NCBI RefSeq assembly: GCF_965227365.1
Contig: NZ_OZ245754.1
Coordinates: 4,774,001 to 4,838,000 of the forward strand
Reading direction: 5' to 3'
Length of the DNA stretch: 64,000 bases
Source of the DNA: Hwanghaeella sp965227365
GTDB taxonomy: Bacteria; Pseudomonadota; Alphaproteobacteria; UBA8366; Aestuariispiraceae
The notes under the pieces were generated by a model, which was not told where the DNA came from, did no database searches, and was given only the letters and a program-made list of their open reading frames with translations. Both the position numbers and the translations under genes were made by a program. Each line of letters begins with the position of its first letter. The stretch's first letter is position 1. Shown one piece after another: positions 45,001 to 52,917 of this stretch.

Positions 45001-46101
45001 ATGGGAACAATGGCACTATCAGACTTCACCAGCCGGTTGCGGTCCGGCATTGCGGCCACCGCAATGCTCGCTGCCGGGGCGGTCTTTGCCTTGCCGGTAA
45101 CGGACGCTGCGGCGCAGTGGTATGTGGAAGGCCAGGGCGGGATCAATATTCCCGAGGACAGCGACCTGGACGGCACCGGTTTCGACGTGGACGCGGATAT
45201 CGATTCCGGTTTCGTCGGCTTGGTCACGATCGGTCACGACTACGAAGGTCTCTTCCGCGTCGGTGGTGAATTCGGCTATCGCGAAGGCGATGTCGATCAG
45301 GTCGGGGGCGTATCCGCCACCGGCGATGTCGATGTCCTGTCCGCGATGTTGAACGTCTTCCTGGATTTCGATGTCGGTCAGCCGGCGTTGAAGCCCTTCA
45401 TCGGCGCCGGTATCGGTGTCGCCCAGGTTGATGCCGAAGGGGTTAATCCCGTCAACGGCATAACCATGGACGACTCGGATGTCGGTCTGGCCGGGCAGTT
45501 GATGGCCGGCTTGGCCTACCGCGTTGCGGACAACCTGGATCTGACGGGTACCTACAACCTGTTCTACGTTCCGGATGTCGAATTCGGCCTGAACAACGGC
45601 ACGGACGTCGATTCCAACTATCTGTCGCACAGCATCCTGATCGGCCTTCGCTATACCTTCGCGCCGCCGCCGCCGCCGCCGGTTGAAAAACCCGCCGCGC
45701 AGCCGGTCGCGCAGAAGCCCCCGCCCCCGCCGCCGCCACCCCCACCGCCGGCCCCGGAACCGGAGCCGATCGTGCGGAACTTCATCGTGTTCTTCGACTG
45801 GGATAAGTCGGATATCACGGCGGAAGCGCGGAGCATTCTCAGCCAGGCCTACGACTATGCCCAAAAGGGCGGTGTCGCGCGGATCATCGCGACGGGCCAT
45901 GCCGATACCTCAGGCAGCCAGACCTATAACCAAGGCCTCAGCGAACGCCGTGCCGCGGCGGTCAAGAACGTCCTGGTCAATATGGGCTTCGCGGCCAGCG
46001 GTATCGTGACTGCGGCAAAGGGTGAAACGGAACCGCTGGTTCCGACCGGTGACGGGGTTCGCGAACCTCAGAACCGTCGGGTGGAGATCGTCCTCCAGTA
46101 A
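45001..46101 (+). CDS. OmpA-family outer membrane porin
   Basis: Up to 366 residues; the ATG at 45010 (MALSDF) is as likely as 45001. Signal peptide to ~residue 38 (cleavage after DAAAQ-like end), then an eight-stranded outer-membrane barrel (~40-218, QWYVEGQGGINIPEDSDL ... HSILIGLRYTF), a proline-rich hinge (~220-255 with runs of 6 and 11 prolines) and a C-terminal OmpA peptidoglycan-binding domain (VFFDWDKSDITAEARSI, ATGHADTSGSQTYNQGLSER, NRRVEIVL). It likely tethers the outer membrane to the wall. It has its own strong terminator. Confidence 0.94.
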   Translation: MGTMALSDFTSRLRSGIAATAMLAAGAVFALPVTDAAAQWYVEGQGGINIPEDSDLDGTGFDVDADIDSGFVGLVTIGHDYEGLFRVGGEFGYREGDVDQVGGVSATGDVDVLSAMLNVFLDFDVGQPALKPFIGAGIGVAQVDAEGVNPVNGITMDDSDVGLAGQLMAGLAYRVADNLDLTGTYNLFYVPDVEFGLNNGTDVDSNYLSHSILIGLRYTFAPPPPPPVEKPAAQPVAQKPPPPPPPPPPPAPEPEPIVRNFIVFFDWDKSDITAEARSILSQAYDYAQKGGVARIIATGHADTSGSQTYNQGLSERRAAAVKNVLVNMGFAASGIVTAAKGETEPLVPTGDGVREPQNRRVEIVLQ

Positions 46102-46126
46102 CCGTGGTTCACTTGAATCAGGGAAA

Positions 46127-46157
46127 AGCCCGGGCCAAAAGGTCCGGGCTTTTTTTT
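46127..46157 (+). terminator. Strong terminator of the OmpA-like gene
   Basis: AGCCCGGGCC (46127-46136), loop AAAA, GGTCCGGGCT (46141-46150), one G-U pair, then a run of T to 46157. Confidence 0.92.
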
Positions 46158-46210
46158 GTCGCAGTCGGAAGGCCTTTGAAGCGTGAAGAGAGATCGTGGC
46201 TCTTGCCGGC

Positions 46211-47248
46211 TTAAGTGTCCTTCTGGCCGATCGGGGCGGGACGGCCCAGGTGATATCCCTGGAAATAGTCGGCGCCGAGTTTGCGAATATGGTCCAGGGT
46301 ACGTTGGTCCTCGATCCCCTCGGCAATGGTCTTGATGCCGTTCAACTGGGCGATCGATACCGTTTCAAGGACGAATTGAGACTTCATCGCGTCTTCGACG
46401 GCGTCCATCACCAGCAGCTTGTCCAGCTTGATGTATTCCGGTCGAAGCCGGATGACCGCTTCGATATTGTTAAAACCGGTCCCGAAATCGTCCAGCGCGA
46501 TGGCGAAACCCTCGCCGCGAAATTGATCGATCAAGGCGCGGAGATACTCGAAATCGGTGATCTTGTCGGTCTCTACCACTTCGAACACGATGCGCTTCGG
46601 ATCGAAACCGGCATCGCGAACCGCCGCGAAGGTATCCTTAAGGGAAAACCGGGTATCGTAGACGGAAGACGGCAGGAAGTTTATGAAGATCGCCCCGTCC
46701 GCTGGAATACGCGCGCCGGTTCGTATTGCCGCCAACCGCGCGGCTTGGTCCAGACGAGCGCGCAAGCTCGTTGTCGCCGCGGCTTCCAACATTCGGCCCG
46801 GCAGAACGGCGTTGCCGTGAACATCCATCCCGCGCATCAGCATTTCATGGGCGAACGGGTTTCCGGACCGATCGACGATCGGTTGGCCGACCGAATAGAA
46901 CCGGCCATGATCCAACAGTTCCACCAGCCAATGACCGCGAATCTCGTTCATCAAAGTCTGTAACGACCGGGCGCGCCGCACGTCCGCGGGAGATGGTGCC
47001 GTTCCGGCGATATCGACGATGACCGTGTCCGAGAGTTGCTGCGGCGTCAGTTCCGCGCCCAGGCGGACATGATTTTCACAAAAGAAATGTGTCGGAAACA
47101 GCAAGGCGCCATAGTCCTGGCGTCCGAAAGGCGCGCCGGTCGCCGGCATTAACTCCAATAATTTCGTCTCGGTATGCTGCTCGGCCGGATAGACCACAAT
47201 GTGACCCGCGGCGTGTGCGGCGTCGGCGCAGAAGACGCATGCCATCAT
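46211..47248 (-). CDS. EAL-domain c-di-GMP phosphodiesterase with N-terminal C-x2-C domain (copy 1)
   Basis: About 345 residues from the ATG at 47248, with GGGA 7-9 nt upstream. The N-terminus MMACVFCADAAH carries a C-x2-C pair, followed by ~90 residues I cannot assign, then an EAL domain from ~115. Catalytic residues are present: Glu in HEMLMRG (the EAL tripeptide is EML), Asn in FINFLPSS, Glu in FEVVETDK, the DD of ALDDFGTGFNN, Lys in YIKLDK and Glu in IAEGIE. It is predicted to hydrolyse c-di-GMP in the cytoplasm. It is a close paralogue of the next gene, 188 nt upstream. Confidence 0.88.
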   Translation of the reverse strand: MMACVFCADAAHAAGHIVVYPAEQHTETKLLELMPATGAPFGRQDYGALLFPTHFFCENHVRLGAELTPQQLSDTVIVDIAGTAPSPADVRRARSLQTLMNEIRGHWLVELLDHGRFYSVGQPIVDRSGNPFAHEMLMRGMDVHGNAVLPGRMLEAAATTSLRARLDQAARLAAIRTGARIPADGAIFINFLPSSVYDTRFSLKDTFAAVRDAGFDPKRIVFEVVETDKITDFEYLRALIDQFRGEGFAIALDDFGTGFNNIEAVIRLRPEYIKLDKLLVMDAVEDAMKSQFVLETVSIAQLNGIKTIAEGIEDQRTLDHIRKLGADYFQGYHLGRPAPIGQKDT

Positions 47249-47435
47249 CAATTTTCCCGTGCAACCAACAAAAAGTAGTCGTCCCCGGGTTTCGTTCTAT
47301 TGGCCCAATCGTTGGCAAAAGGTTAAGAAAAAACCTCGAATACAAGGCAATTCCCAAAAAGGGATGCGCGACGGTGCACCTATACCGTTACGGGTATTTC
47401 TCTAATGTTTTCTTGGGTTTGCCCGTATACCGGCT

Positions 47436-48461
47436 CTATTCGACCGGGGCGGGTCTTCCGAGGTGATATCCTTGGAACAGTGTCACGCCCAGACCGCGAA
47501 CGTGATCCAAGGTCTCTTGGTTTTCTATGCCTTCTGCGATGGTCTTGATGCCATTCAACTGCGCGACGGAGGCCAGTTCGAGTATGAACTGCGTTTTGAG
47601 GCCATCGTTGGGCGAGTCCGTCACCAGAACCTTGTCGAGTTTGATGTATTCGGGCCGCAGACGAATCACGGTCTCGATATTGTTGAATCCGGTGCCGAAG
47701 TCATCCAAGGCGACGGAGAAACCTTCTTGCCTGTAGCGGGCGATGATGGAAGCCAAGTGATCGAAATCGCCGATCTTGTCGGTTTCGACGACCTCGAAAA
47801 TTAGTCTCCCGGGATCAATTTCCGCGTGGCGTGCGGCGGCGAAAGTCGTCTCCAGGCAAAATTGCGGATCGTATACGGAGGACGGCAGAAAATTGATGAA
47901 GATGTTGGTATCAACCGGAAGCGCTTTTCCGGAACCGACCGCCGCAACCCGGGCGGCCCGGTCCAGTTTGGCGCGAAGCGCGGGCGTGGCGGCTGCTTTC
48001 AGCATCCGGTCCGGAAAAATCGTCGACCCGTCGTCATCCCGCCCACGCATCAGCATTTCGTGTCCGTAGACGCGGCCGTGCCTGTCTACGATAGGCTGAG
48101 CATGACAAAAGAGCGACTTCTTGTTCAGCAGATCCGCCAACCATTCCCCTTTGATGCCGTTCAGGATCATTATCAGGGGCTGGGCGCGGCCGACATCCGC
48201 GGCACCGGGCGCAGTTTCGTCGATGTCGACGCCGATCGAATCGTTCAATTGCGGGGTGGTCAGGTTTTCGGCAATCAGATCCGCGTGTTGCCGAACCAAT
48301 TCGGTGGGAAACAGCAATGCACCGTATTCCGTTCGACCGTATGGAGACCCGACGGTGGGAAGGGTCTCAAACAACCGTTCCACAGCGTGCGTTTCCGAAG
48401 GATAAATCGCGATATGGCTTTTCAGGCCATCTGCGGCTCCGCCGCAAAGGGGGCATGACAT
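47436..48461 (-). CDS. EAL-domain c-di-GMP phosphodiesterase with N-terminal C-x2-C domain (copy 2)
   Basis: 341 residues, full-length paralogue of the 46211-47248 product. It opens with MSCPLCGGAADGLKSH (C-x2-C plus nearby His), then the same N-terminal region (YGALLFPTE shared with YGALLFPTH) and an EAL domain with HEMLMRG, FINFLPSSVYD, FEVVETDKI, ALDDFGTGFNNIE, RPEYIKLDK and IKTIAEGIE, all catalytic positions intact. The two copies share long identical blocks in the EAL half and diverge more in the head, suggesting tandem duplication and separate inputs. The Cys pair could bind zinc or act as a thiol switch; this is inference. Confidence 0.88.
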   Translation of the reverse strand: MSCPLCGGAADGLKSHIAIYPSETHAVERLFETLPTVGSPYGRTEYGALLFPTELVRQHADLIAENLTTPQLNDSIGVDIDETAPGAADVGRAQPLIMILNGIKGEWLADLLNKKSLFCHAQPIVDRHGRVYGHEMLMRGRDDDGSTIFPDRMLKAAATPALRAKLDRAARVAAVGSGKALPVDTNIFINFLPSSVYDPQFCLETTFAAARHAEIDPGRLIFEVVETDKIGDFDHLASIIARYRQEGFSVALDDFGTGFNNIETVIRLRPEYIKLDKVLVTDSPNDGLKTQFILELASVAQLNGIKTIAEGIENQETLDHVRGLGVTLFQGYHLGRPAPVE

Positions 48462-48562
48462 GTTATTCGACCGTCATCTCACTTGAACGATGCCGCAGGA
48501 TACCGACCCGCGGGATCATACTGCGTTCAAATTCTTAATGATTCATTGCTTAACGCAGCGGG

Positions 48563-49795
48563 TCAGGCAGAAATCCCGACGGCGGCTTCTTTTTCGGCCT
48601 GGATGGCTTCCATCTGCATCCGTTCGCGTTTTCCGATCCGTTGGCTTTCCGACTTCAACTGTCCGCATGCCGCCAGGATGTCGCGCCCGCGGGGCGTCCG
48701 GATCGGCGCGGAATAACCGGCATTCCAGATTACATCGGCGAATTTCTTGATCTGTGCGTCGGTCGAACAGTCGTAGGGGCTGCCGGGCCAGGGGTTGAAC
48801 GGGATCAGATTGATCTTGCTCGGAATCCCTTTGATCAGGCGCAGCAATTCCTTGGCGTCGGCGACGGAATCGTTGACGCCTTTCAGCATCACATATTCCC
48901 AGGTGACCCGCTTGGCGTTGGACAGGCCTGGATAGGCGCGTACCGCGGCCATCAATTCCTTCAGCGGGTATTTCCGGTTGATCGGCACGATCTCATTCCG
49001 CAGCTCGTCGTTGACGGCGTGTAGGGAAATGGCCAGCAGGACGTCCGTTTCCTGCCCGACACGCTCGATCTCCGGGACGACGCCAGAGGTGGAAAGCGTG
49101 ATCCGGCGCTTGGAAAGCGAAATGCCCTCGCCGTCCATGATGATCTTCATAGCCTTGATCACGTTGTCCGTGTTGTAGAGCGGCTCGCCCATTCCCATGA
49201 AGACGATATTGGTCAGGCGTCGTTTATCCGAGGTGACCGTCCAATCGCCCAGCGTGTCACGGGCCAGCATGACCTGGGCAACGATATCGGCAGGCGTCAG
49301 GTTGCGAACCATGCGCTGTGTGCCGGTATGGCAGAACTTGCAGGTAAGGGTGCATCCGACCTGGCTGGAAACGCAGAGCGTGCCGCGATCGTCGTCGGGG
49401 ATATAAACGGTTTCCGCCTCGTTCCCGTCGTCGTAACGCAGCAACCATTTCTGGGTACCGTCGGAGGAAACCTGATGGGCCGTCACTTCCGGCCGGTGCA
49501 TCCGAAAACTTTCCGCCAGCTTGGCGCGCAACGGCTTGGCCATATTCGTCATGCCGTCGAATTCGGTCACACCGCGGTTGTAGATCCATTGAAACAGTTG
49601 TTTGGCGCGGAAGGCCGGCTCGCCCATTTCGCTCAGGAACGCATTCATGTCGTCCCGATCCATGCCGATCAGGTTCGGGCGCGTATCGGCGCCGGACGTG
49701 TCTTTCGACGCCAACGCGCCGCCGGGCATGAAGTCCTCGAGTTGCGCTGCCTCGCCCGCCTGAAATTGCGGCGCAGCAGGTGTTGATGCGTTCAT
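48563..49795 (-). CDS. rlmN: Dual-specificity 23S rRNA/tRNA adenine C2-methyltransferase RlmN
   Basis: 410-residue radical SAM enzyme that methylates A2503 of 23S rRNA and A37 of some tRNAs. The cluster motif is CTLTCKFCHTGTQRMVRNLT (CxxxCxxC), preceded by YIPDDDRGTLCVSSQVG and followed by the GMGEPL SAM-binding motif in FMGMGEPLYNTDNV. The N-terminal accessory domain (FRAKQLFQWIYNRGVTEFDG) is typical. A ~35-residue Ala/Gly-rich lead precedes it, so an internal start near MDRDDMNAFL is possible. C-terminal methyl-acceptor Cys is probably in GRDILAACGQL. Confidence 0.96.
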   Translation of the reverse strand: MNASTPAAPQFQAGEAAQLEDFMPGGALASKDTSGADTRPNLIGMDRDDMNAFLSEMGEPAFRAKQLFQWIYNRGVTEFDGMTNMAKPLRAKLAESFRMHRPEVTAHQVSSDGTQKWLLRYDDGNEAETVYIPDDDRGTLCVSSQVGCTLTCKFCHTGTQRMVRNLTPADIVAQVMLARDTLGDWTVTSDKRRLTNIVFMGMGEPLYNTDNVIKAMKIIMDGEGISLSKRRITLSTSGVVPEIERVGQETDVLLAISLHAVNDELRNEIVPINRKYPLKELMAAVRAYPGLSNAKRVTWEYVMLKGVNDSVADAKELLRLIKGIPSKINLIPFNPWPGSPYDCSTDAQIKKFADVIWNAGYSAPIRTPRGRDILAACGQLKSESQRIGKRERMQMEAIQAEKEAAVGISA

Positions 49796-49909
49796 ATCGC
49801 TTTTCCTTGAAATCGGTCCCTGTCATATAGGGAATATGGGGTGGCTGTAAACTCGTGCCGGGTTCACCCGCCCTATATGCATTCAGTACCGGTACCAGGG
49901 AGAAATCGA

Positions 49910-50125
49910 ATGGCCTTCGAAGATCTGCAGGCGGAAATTGGGCTCTTGTTGACCCAGTTGGAGGGTGAGCAGGGCGACAACCACGAAATTTACCTTCGAA
50001 TCCGCCAGATGCTCGACACGATGAAGGCGGAAGGCCTGCCTTTGCCGGACGATCTGGTCAGACTCGAACAGATGCTTGAGGAAGAGTTCACTTCGGGCAC
50101 CGAGGACGAAGACACCGGGAACTGA
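49910..50125 (+). CDS. Small acidic protein of unknown function
   Basis: 71 residues from the ATG at 49910 (MAFEDLQAEIGLLLTQLEGE), with GGGAG about 8 nt upstream. Predicted all-helical and acidic: heptad-like leucines through LLLTQLEGEQGDNHEIYLRI and MLDTMKAEGLPLPDDLVRLE, then an acidic tail (EEEFTSGTEDEDTGN). No known domain recognised. It is divergent from rlmN and convergent with the IalB-like gene. Codon use and the ribosome-binding site make it a credible gene. Confidence 0.7.
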   Translation: MAFEDLQAEIGLLLTQLEGEQGDNHEIYLRIRQMLDTMKAEGLPLPDDLVRLEQMLEEEFTSGTEDEDTGN

Positions 50126-50155
50126 AGTGCCGGCCCATCCGGGAATTGGGGTCCG

Positions 50156-50728
50156 TTACTTCGGACAGGCGCCGTCTAGTGCCTTGGTCGCGGCGGTGAC
50201 GCCGGAGAGTGAATAGGTATCGATCGTCCGTGTGCCGCGGGTCGAAACACCACGGACAACCATCCGGTTGCCGCGGCGCATGGCGGCCGCGATCTTGGGG
50301 TCGTCGGCTTCATCCGCGAAAGCGGCTTCACCCTCGGCGATCAGGCGGAATTTCTCGTTGCCGATCTGAAGCGAAACCTCTTCGCCGCTGTTCAACGGAT
50401 AACCCATCTGGAAACTGACCGCGGACCAGCTCTTCAAGGCTGGGCGATGCGTGATGAAGGCATAGATGTCGCCCCGGCGCACATTCGATGGCTCGCTTTT
50501 GATCGGGCGGGACCACATGTTGCAAACCTTGCCTTCCGGCTCCTGATAACTGTGCGCCTTCCAATCGTTATACGCGCCCAGGACGACATCCTGCGCCGAA
50601 CCGGGCTGTGCTGTGCTGATAAAAGCAAAACCGGCCAGAAGCCCAACAATCAGATTGCGGCGTGTCGCGGTTCCACGAAATCCGCCAGAAAGATTTTTAA
50701 GAAAGGTTTTGGACTCAAAGGCTTGCAT
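50156..50728 (-). CDS. Invasion-associated locus B (IalB) family secreted protein
   Basis: 190 residues with a long n-region and signal peptide (hydrophobic NLIVGLLAGFAFISTA, cleavage near residue 46). The mature domain has the IalB-like beta pattern: DWKAHSYQEPEGKVCNMWSR, DIYAFITHRP, AAMRRGNRMVVRGVSTRGTR and YSLSGVTAATKALDGACPK. The two cysteines (KVCN and GACPK) sit at the usual positions and probably form a disulfide. Family function is unclear; it is widespread in non-pathogenic alphaproteobacteria and often close to rlmN, as here. Its promoter region faces that of the RpoE-like sigma gene. Confidence 0.87.
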   Translation of the reverse strand: MQAFESKTFLKNLSGGFRGTATRRNLIVGLLAGFAFISTAQPGSAQDVVLGAYNDWKAHSYQEPEGKVCNMWSRPIKSEPSNVRRGDIYAFITHRPALKSWSAVSFQMGYPLNSGEEVSLQIGNEKFRLIAEGEAAFADEADDPKIAAAMRRGNRMVVRGVSTRGTRTIDTYSLSGVTAATKALDGACPK

Positions 50729-50788
50729 CGTATGTCTTTCCTAGGATTGATTTACGGGCGCGCCTGACCGGCTGGCGATACGTCTTTG

Positions 50789-50818
50789 TGATCCAGATGG
50801 GAATCATCGGCGTATCTT
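50789..50818 (+). promoter_or_regulatory. RpoE-type (ECF) promoter of the sigma/anti-sigma operon
   Basis: TGATCC (50789-50794), exactly 18-nt spacer, TATCTT (50813-50818). This matches the remembered Rhodobacter RpoE consensus (TGATC-N18-TA) and lies just before the rpoE-chrR pair, implying autoregulation with a start of transcription near 50825. Confidence 0.65.
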
Positions 50819-50979
50819 CAAGCATGGAATGTTCAGGCGCAACCGCGGTGGCGGAGCCGCCTCCCCGGAATCATTTGACGAGCACTCAATGTGATTCTGG
50901 GCCGGCGGTCGAGAAAATTGAACGAAAGGTCCGGCGGCCGAAACGGTCGGCCGGCCCGGATGCTTGCAGGAACGCGCCC

Positions 50980-51540
50980 TTGGACGCAGTCACGCCTGAA
51001 GACCACAAGCAGTTGATGGCCCGCATAGCGTCGTCACGCGACAAGGCTGCGTTCGCGGCGCTTTTCGGCCATTTCGGCCCGCGGGTAAAGGCGTATTTGA
51101 TGCGCAGCGGATCGGCACCCGACAGCGCCGAGGAACTGGCCCAGGAAGCCATGGTCATGGTGTGGCGCAAGGCCGAGAGTTTCGATCCGTCACAGGCATC
51201 GGTCTCGACCTGGATATTCACCATCGCCCGAAACAAGCGGATCGACGCGTATCGGCGCATGAACCGGCCGGAATTGGACGAGAACGACCCGGCCCTGGTG
51301 CCGGATGCACCGACCGCGCCGGACGACGCCTATGCCGACGGCGAGGTATCGCAGGCGATCCGCGCGGCGGTCGAGACCCTGCCGGAGGAGCAGGCGGAAA
51401 TGCTGAGAAAGGCTTTTTTCGAGGATAAGGCTCATAGTGAAATCGCGGCGGAAACGGGGCTTCCCCTTGGCACCGTGAAGTCGCGCCTGCGCTTGGCCAT
51501 CGGCCGGATGCGCAAGCAGTTGAAGGAGTTTGAAGAATGA
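50980..51540 (+). CDS. rpoE: ECF sigma factor, RpoE (ChrR-partnered, ECF11-like)
   Basis: 186 residues if translation starts at TTG 50980, which has AGGA 8 nt upstream and aligns with Rhodobacter RpoE. In-frame ATGs at 50824 and 51016 are alternatives; the open frame from 50788 overlaps the predicted promoter and cannot be fully translated from it. Region 2: AFAALFGHFGPRVKAYLMRS, SAEELAQEAMVMVWRKAESF. Region 4: VETLPEEQAEMLRKAFFEDK, HSEIAAETGLPLGTVKSRLR. The stop overlaps the chrR start (ATGA). Predicted to drive a singlet-oxygen/oxidative-stress regulon when released by ChrR. Confidence 0.88.
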   Translation: MDAVTPEDHKQLMARIASSRDKAAFAALFGHFGPRVKAYLMRSGSAPDSAEELAQEAMVMVWRKAESFDPSQASVSTWIFTIARNKRIDAYRRMNRPELDENDPALVPDAPTAPDDAYADGEVSQAIRAAVETLPEEQAEMLRKAFFEDKAHSEIAAETGLPLGTVKSRLRLAIGRMRKQLKEFEE

Positions 51541-52256
51541 ATGTTGTTTCGGCGCAGGGCCTCTCGGGACCGCTTCCGCAACATCATCTTAGTGACGATC
51601 TGTTGGCCGCTTATGCGGCAGGATCGCTTGATGAGGCCTCCAGCCTGTTCGTGGCGAGCCATTTGACTCTCTGCCCGACCTGTCGGCATCGGGCGTCGAT
51701 GCTGGATGACGTCGGCGGCGTGTTGCTGGAGGATATTGCACCCGTGGCAATGTCCGCGGGCGCGCTGGACGCGGTTTTGAACCGTGCGGACGGCTTCGCG
51801 GACTCCGCGATGAACAAGGCTGCCAATGACGAGCCGGTCTCGCTGGCCGATCACCGGGAAACCGTTTCGGGCAAAGACCTTCCCGCCCCGATGCGGCGTT
51901 ACTACGGCTGTGACCTGGATGGGATCGTCTGGAAGCGGCAAGGCGGTGGCGTATCCGTTGCCTCGGTGCCGGGACTTCGGGACGGCAGCCATGCCTTCAT
52001 GCTGAAAGTGGAAGCCGGCCGCGCCGTGCCGCAGCATACCCATGGCGGCAATGAATTGGTCATGGTGCTGAAGGGCGCTTATAGCGATGCCGCCGGGCGG
52101 TTCGGTCGCGGCGACGTCGAATTGGCTGACGGCGATATCGATCATCAACCGAAGGCGGAAGCGGGCGAAGACTGTATCTGTCTGGCGGTGACCGACGCGC
52201 CCTTGCGGTTTACCGGCCGGATGGGCTGGCTGTTGAACATCTTCGTGAAGATGTAG
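51537..52256 (+). CDS. chrR: Zinc anti-sigma factor ChrR (cupin-containing)
   Basis: 239 residues. N-terminal anti-sigma domain with the zinc set His17, His42, Cys46 and Cys49 (SHLTLCPTC), and C-terminal cupin with His167, His169, Glu173 and His203 (PQHTHGGNELVMVLKG ... DIDHQP). These spacings equal those I recall for Rhodobacter ChrR (H6/H31/C35/C38 and H141/H143/E147/H177), so both metal sites should be intact. Translation is coupled to rpoE by a 4-nt overlap. Predicted role: binds and inhibits RpoE, releasing it on singlet oxygen or related stress. Confidence 0.92.
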   Translation: MNVVSAQGLSGPLPQHHLSDDLLAAYAAGSLDEASSLFVASHLTLCPTCRHRASMLDDVGGVLLEDIAPVAMSAGALDAVLNRADGFADSAMNKAANDEPVSLADHRETVSGKDLPAPMRRYYGCDLDGIVWKRQGGGVSVASVPGLRDGSHAFMLKVEAGRAVPQHTHGGNELVMVLKGAYSDAAGRFGRGDVELADGDIDHQPKAEAGEDCICLAVTDAPLRFTGRMGWLLNIFVKM

Positions 52257-52270
52257 ACGCGCCGCCGTCC

Positions 52271-52813
52271 TCACGCTTCCTGTTTCGCGGTGCGGATCTT
52301 GCGGCGCCTGTTCGATACGGGCGCCACGAAATCCTCCGTCGGGCCGCCGGCTCGCACAGGCCGGTCCGGCCGGCGGCCGCGACTGATCAGCCGGTCATAC
52401 ATGATCAAGGCGCCGGCGACGCTGACATTGACGCAGAATTTGGTCGGTATCTTCACGACAAAATCGCAGCGATCGACGATCTGGGGCGACAGAGACCCGG
52501 CTTCCGGACCCATGATATAGGCGGCCCGTTCCGGGTGCCGGAAGCTGGGCAGGTCGATGACGTCATCCATTAATTCCACGCCGACAAGACTGCAGGTCCG
52601 CGGCAGCATGATCTCCTCCGCCGAGTCGAAGGTATAGAAGGGAACATGTTCGGACGTCTTCGACGTGTCCGTCTGGTTGAGGGCGCGCAGGCTGATCTCC
52701 GGGGCGACGGCGAATACGAAACTGGCGCCGAAGGCGTGGGCCGTGCGCGTCAGGGCGCCGACATTACGGGGCTTGGAAATATTCTCGACCCCGATTCCGA
52801 AATAGCCGCGCAT
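52271..52813 (-). CDS. TrmH/SpoU-family RNA 2'-O-methyltransferase
   Basis: About 180 residues from MRGYFGIGVENI (52813); an in-frame ATG four codons upstream also exists. SPOUT fold with the three SpoU motifs: ENISKPRNVGALTRTAHAFG, AAYIMGPEAGSLSP and VKIPTKFCVNVSVAGALIMY. The knot is complete; the C-terminal ~30 residues are a basic tail (NRRRKIRTAKQ). Substrate (tRNA or rRNA position) is not evident. It is convergent with chrR. Confidence 0.88.
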   Translation of the reverse strand: MRGYFGIGVENISKPRNVGALTRTAHAFGASFVFAVAPEISLRALNQTDTSKTSEHVPFYTFDSAEEIMLPRTCSLVGVELMDDVIDLPSFRHPERAAYIMGPEAGSLSPQIVDRCDFVVKIPTKFCVNVSVAGALIMYDRLISRGRRPDRPVRAGGPTEDFVAPVSNRRRKIRTAKQEA

Positions 52814-52917
52814 CCGGTCCTCCACAGAAATCCATCACAATTTTCCGCCCCTGTTCTTGCATCCGCTTGCGCCGGGGGGCAAGTTCCCGAGAGTAATTCT
52901 CGCGAAAGATCAGACCC

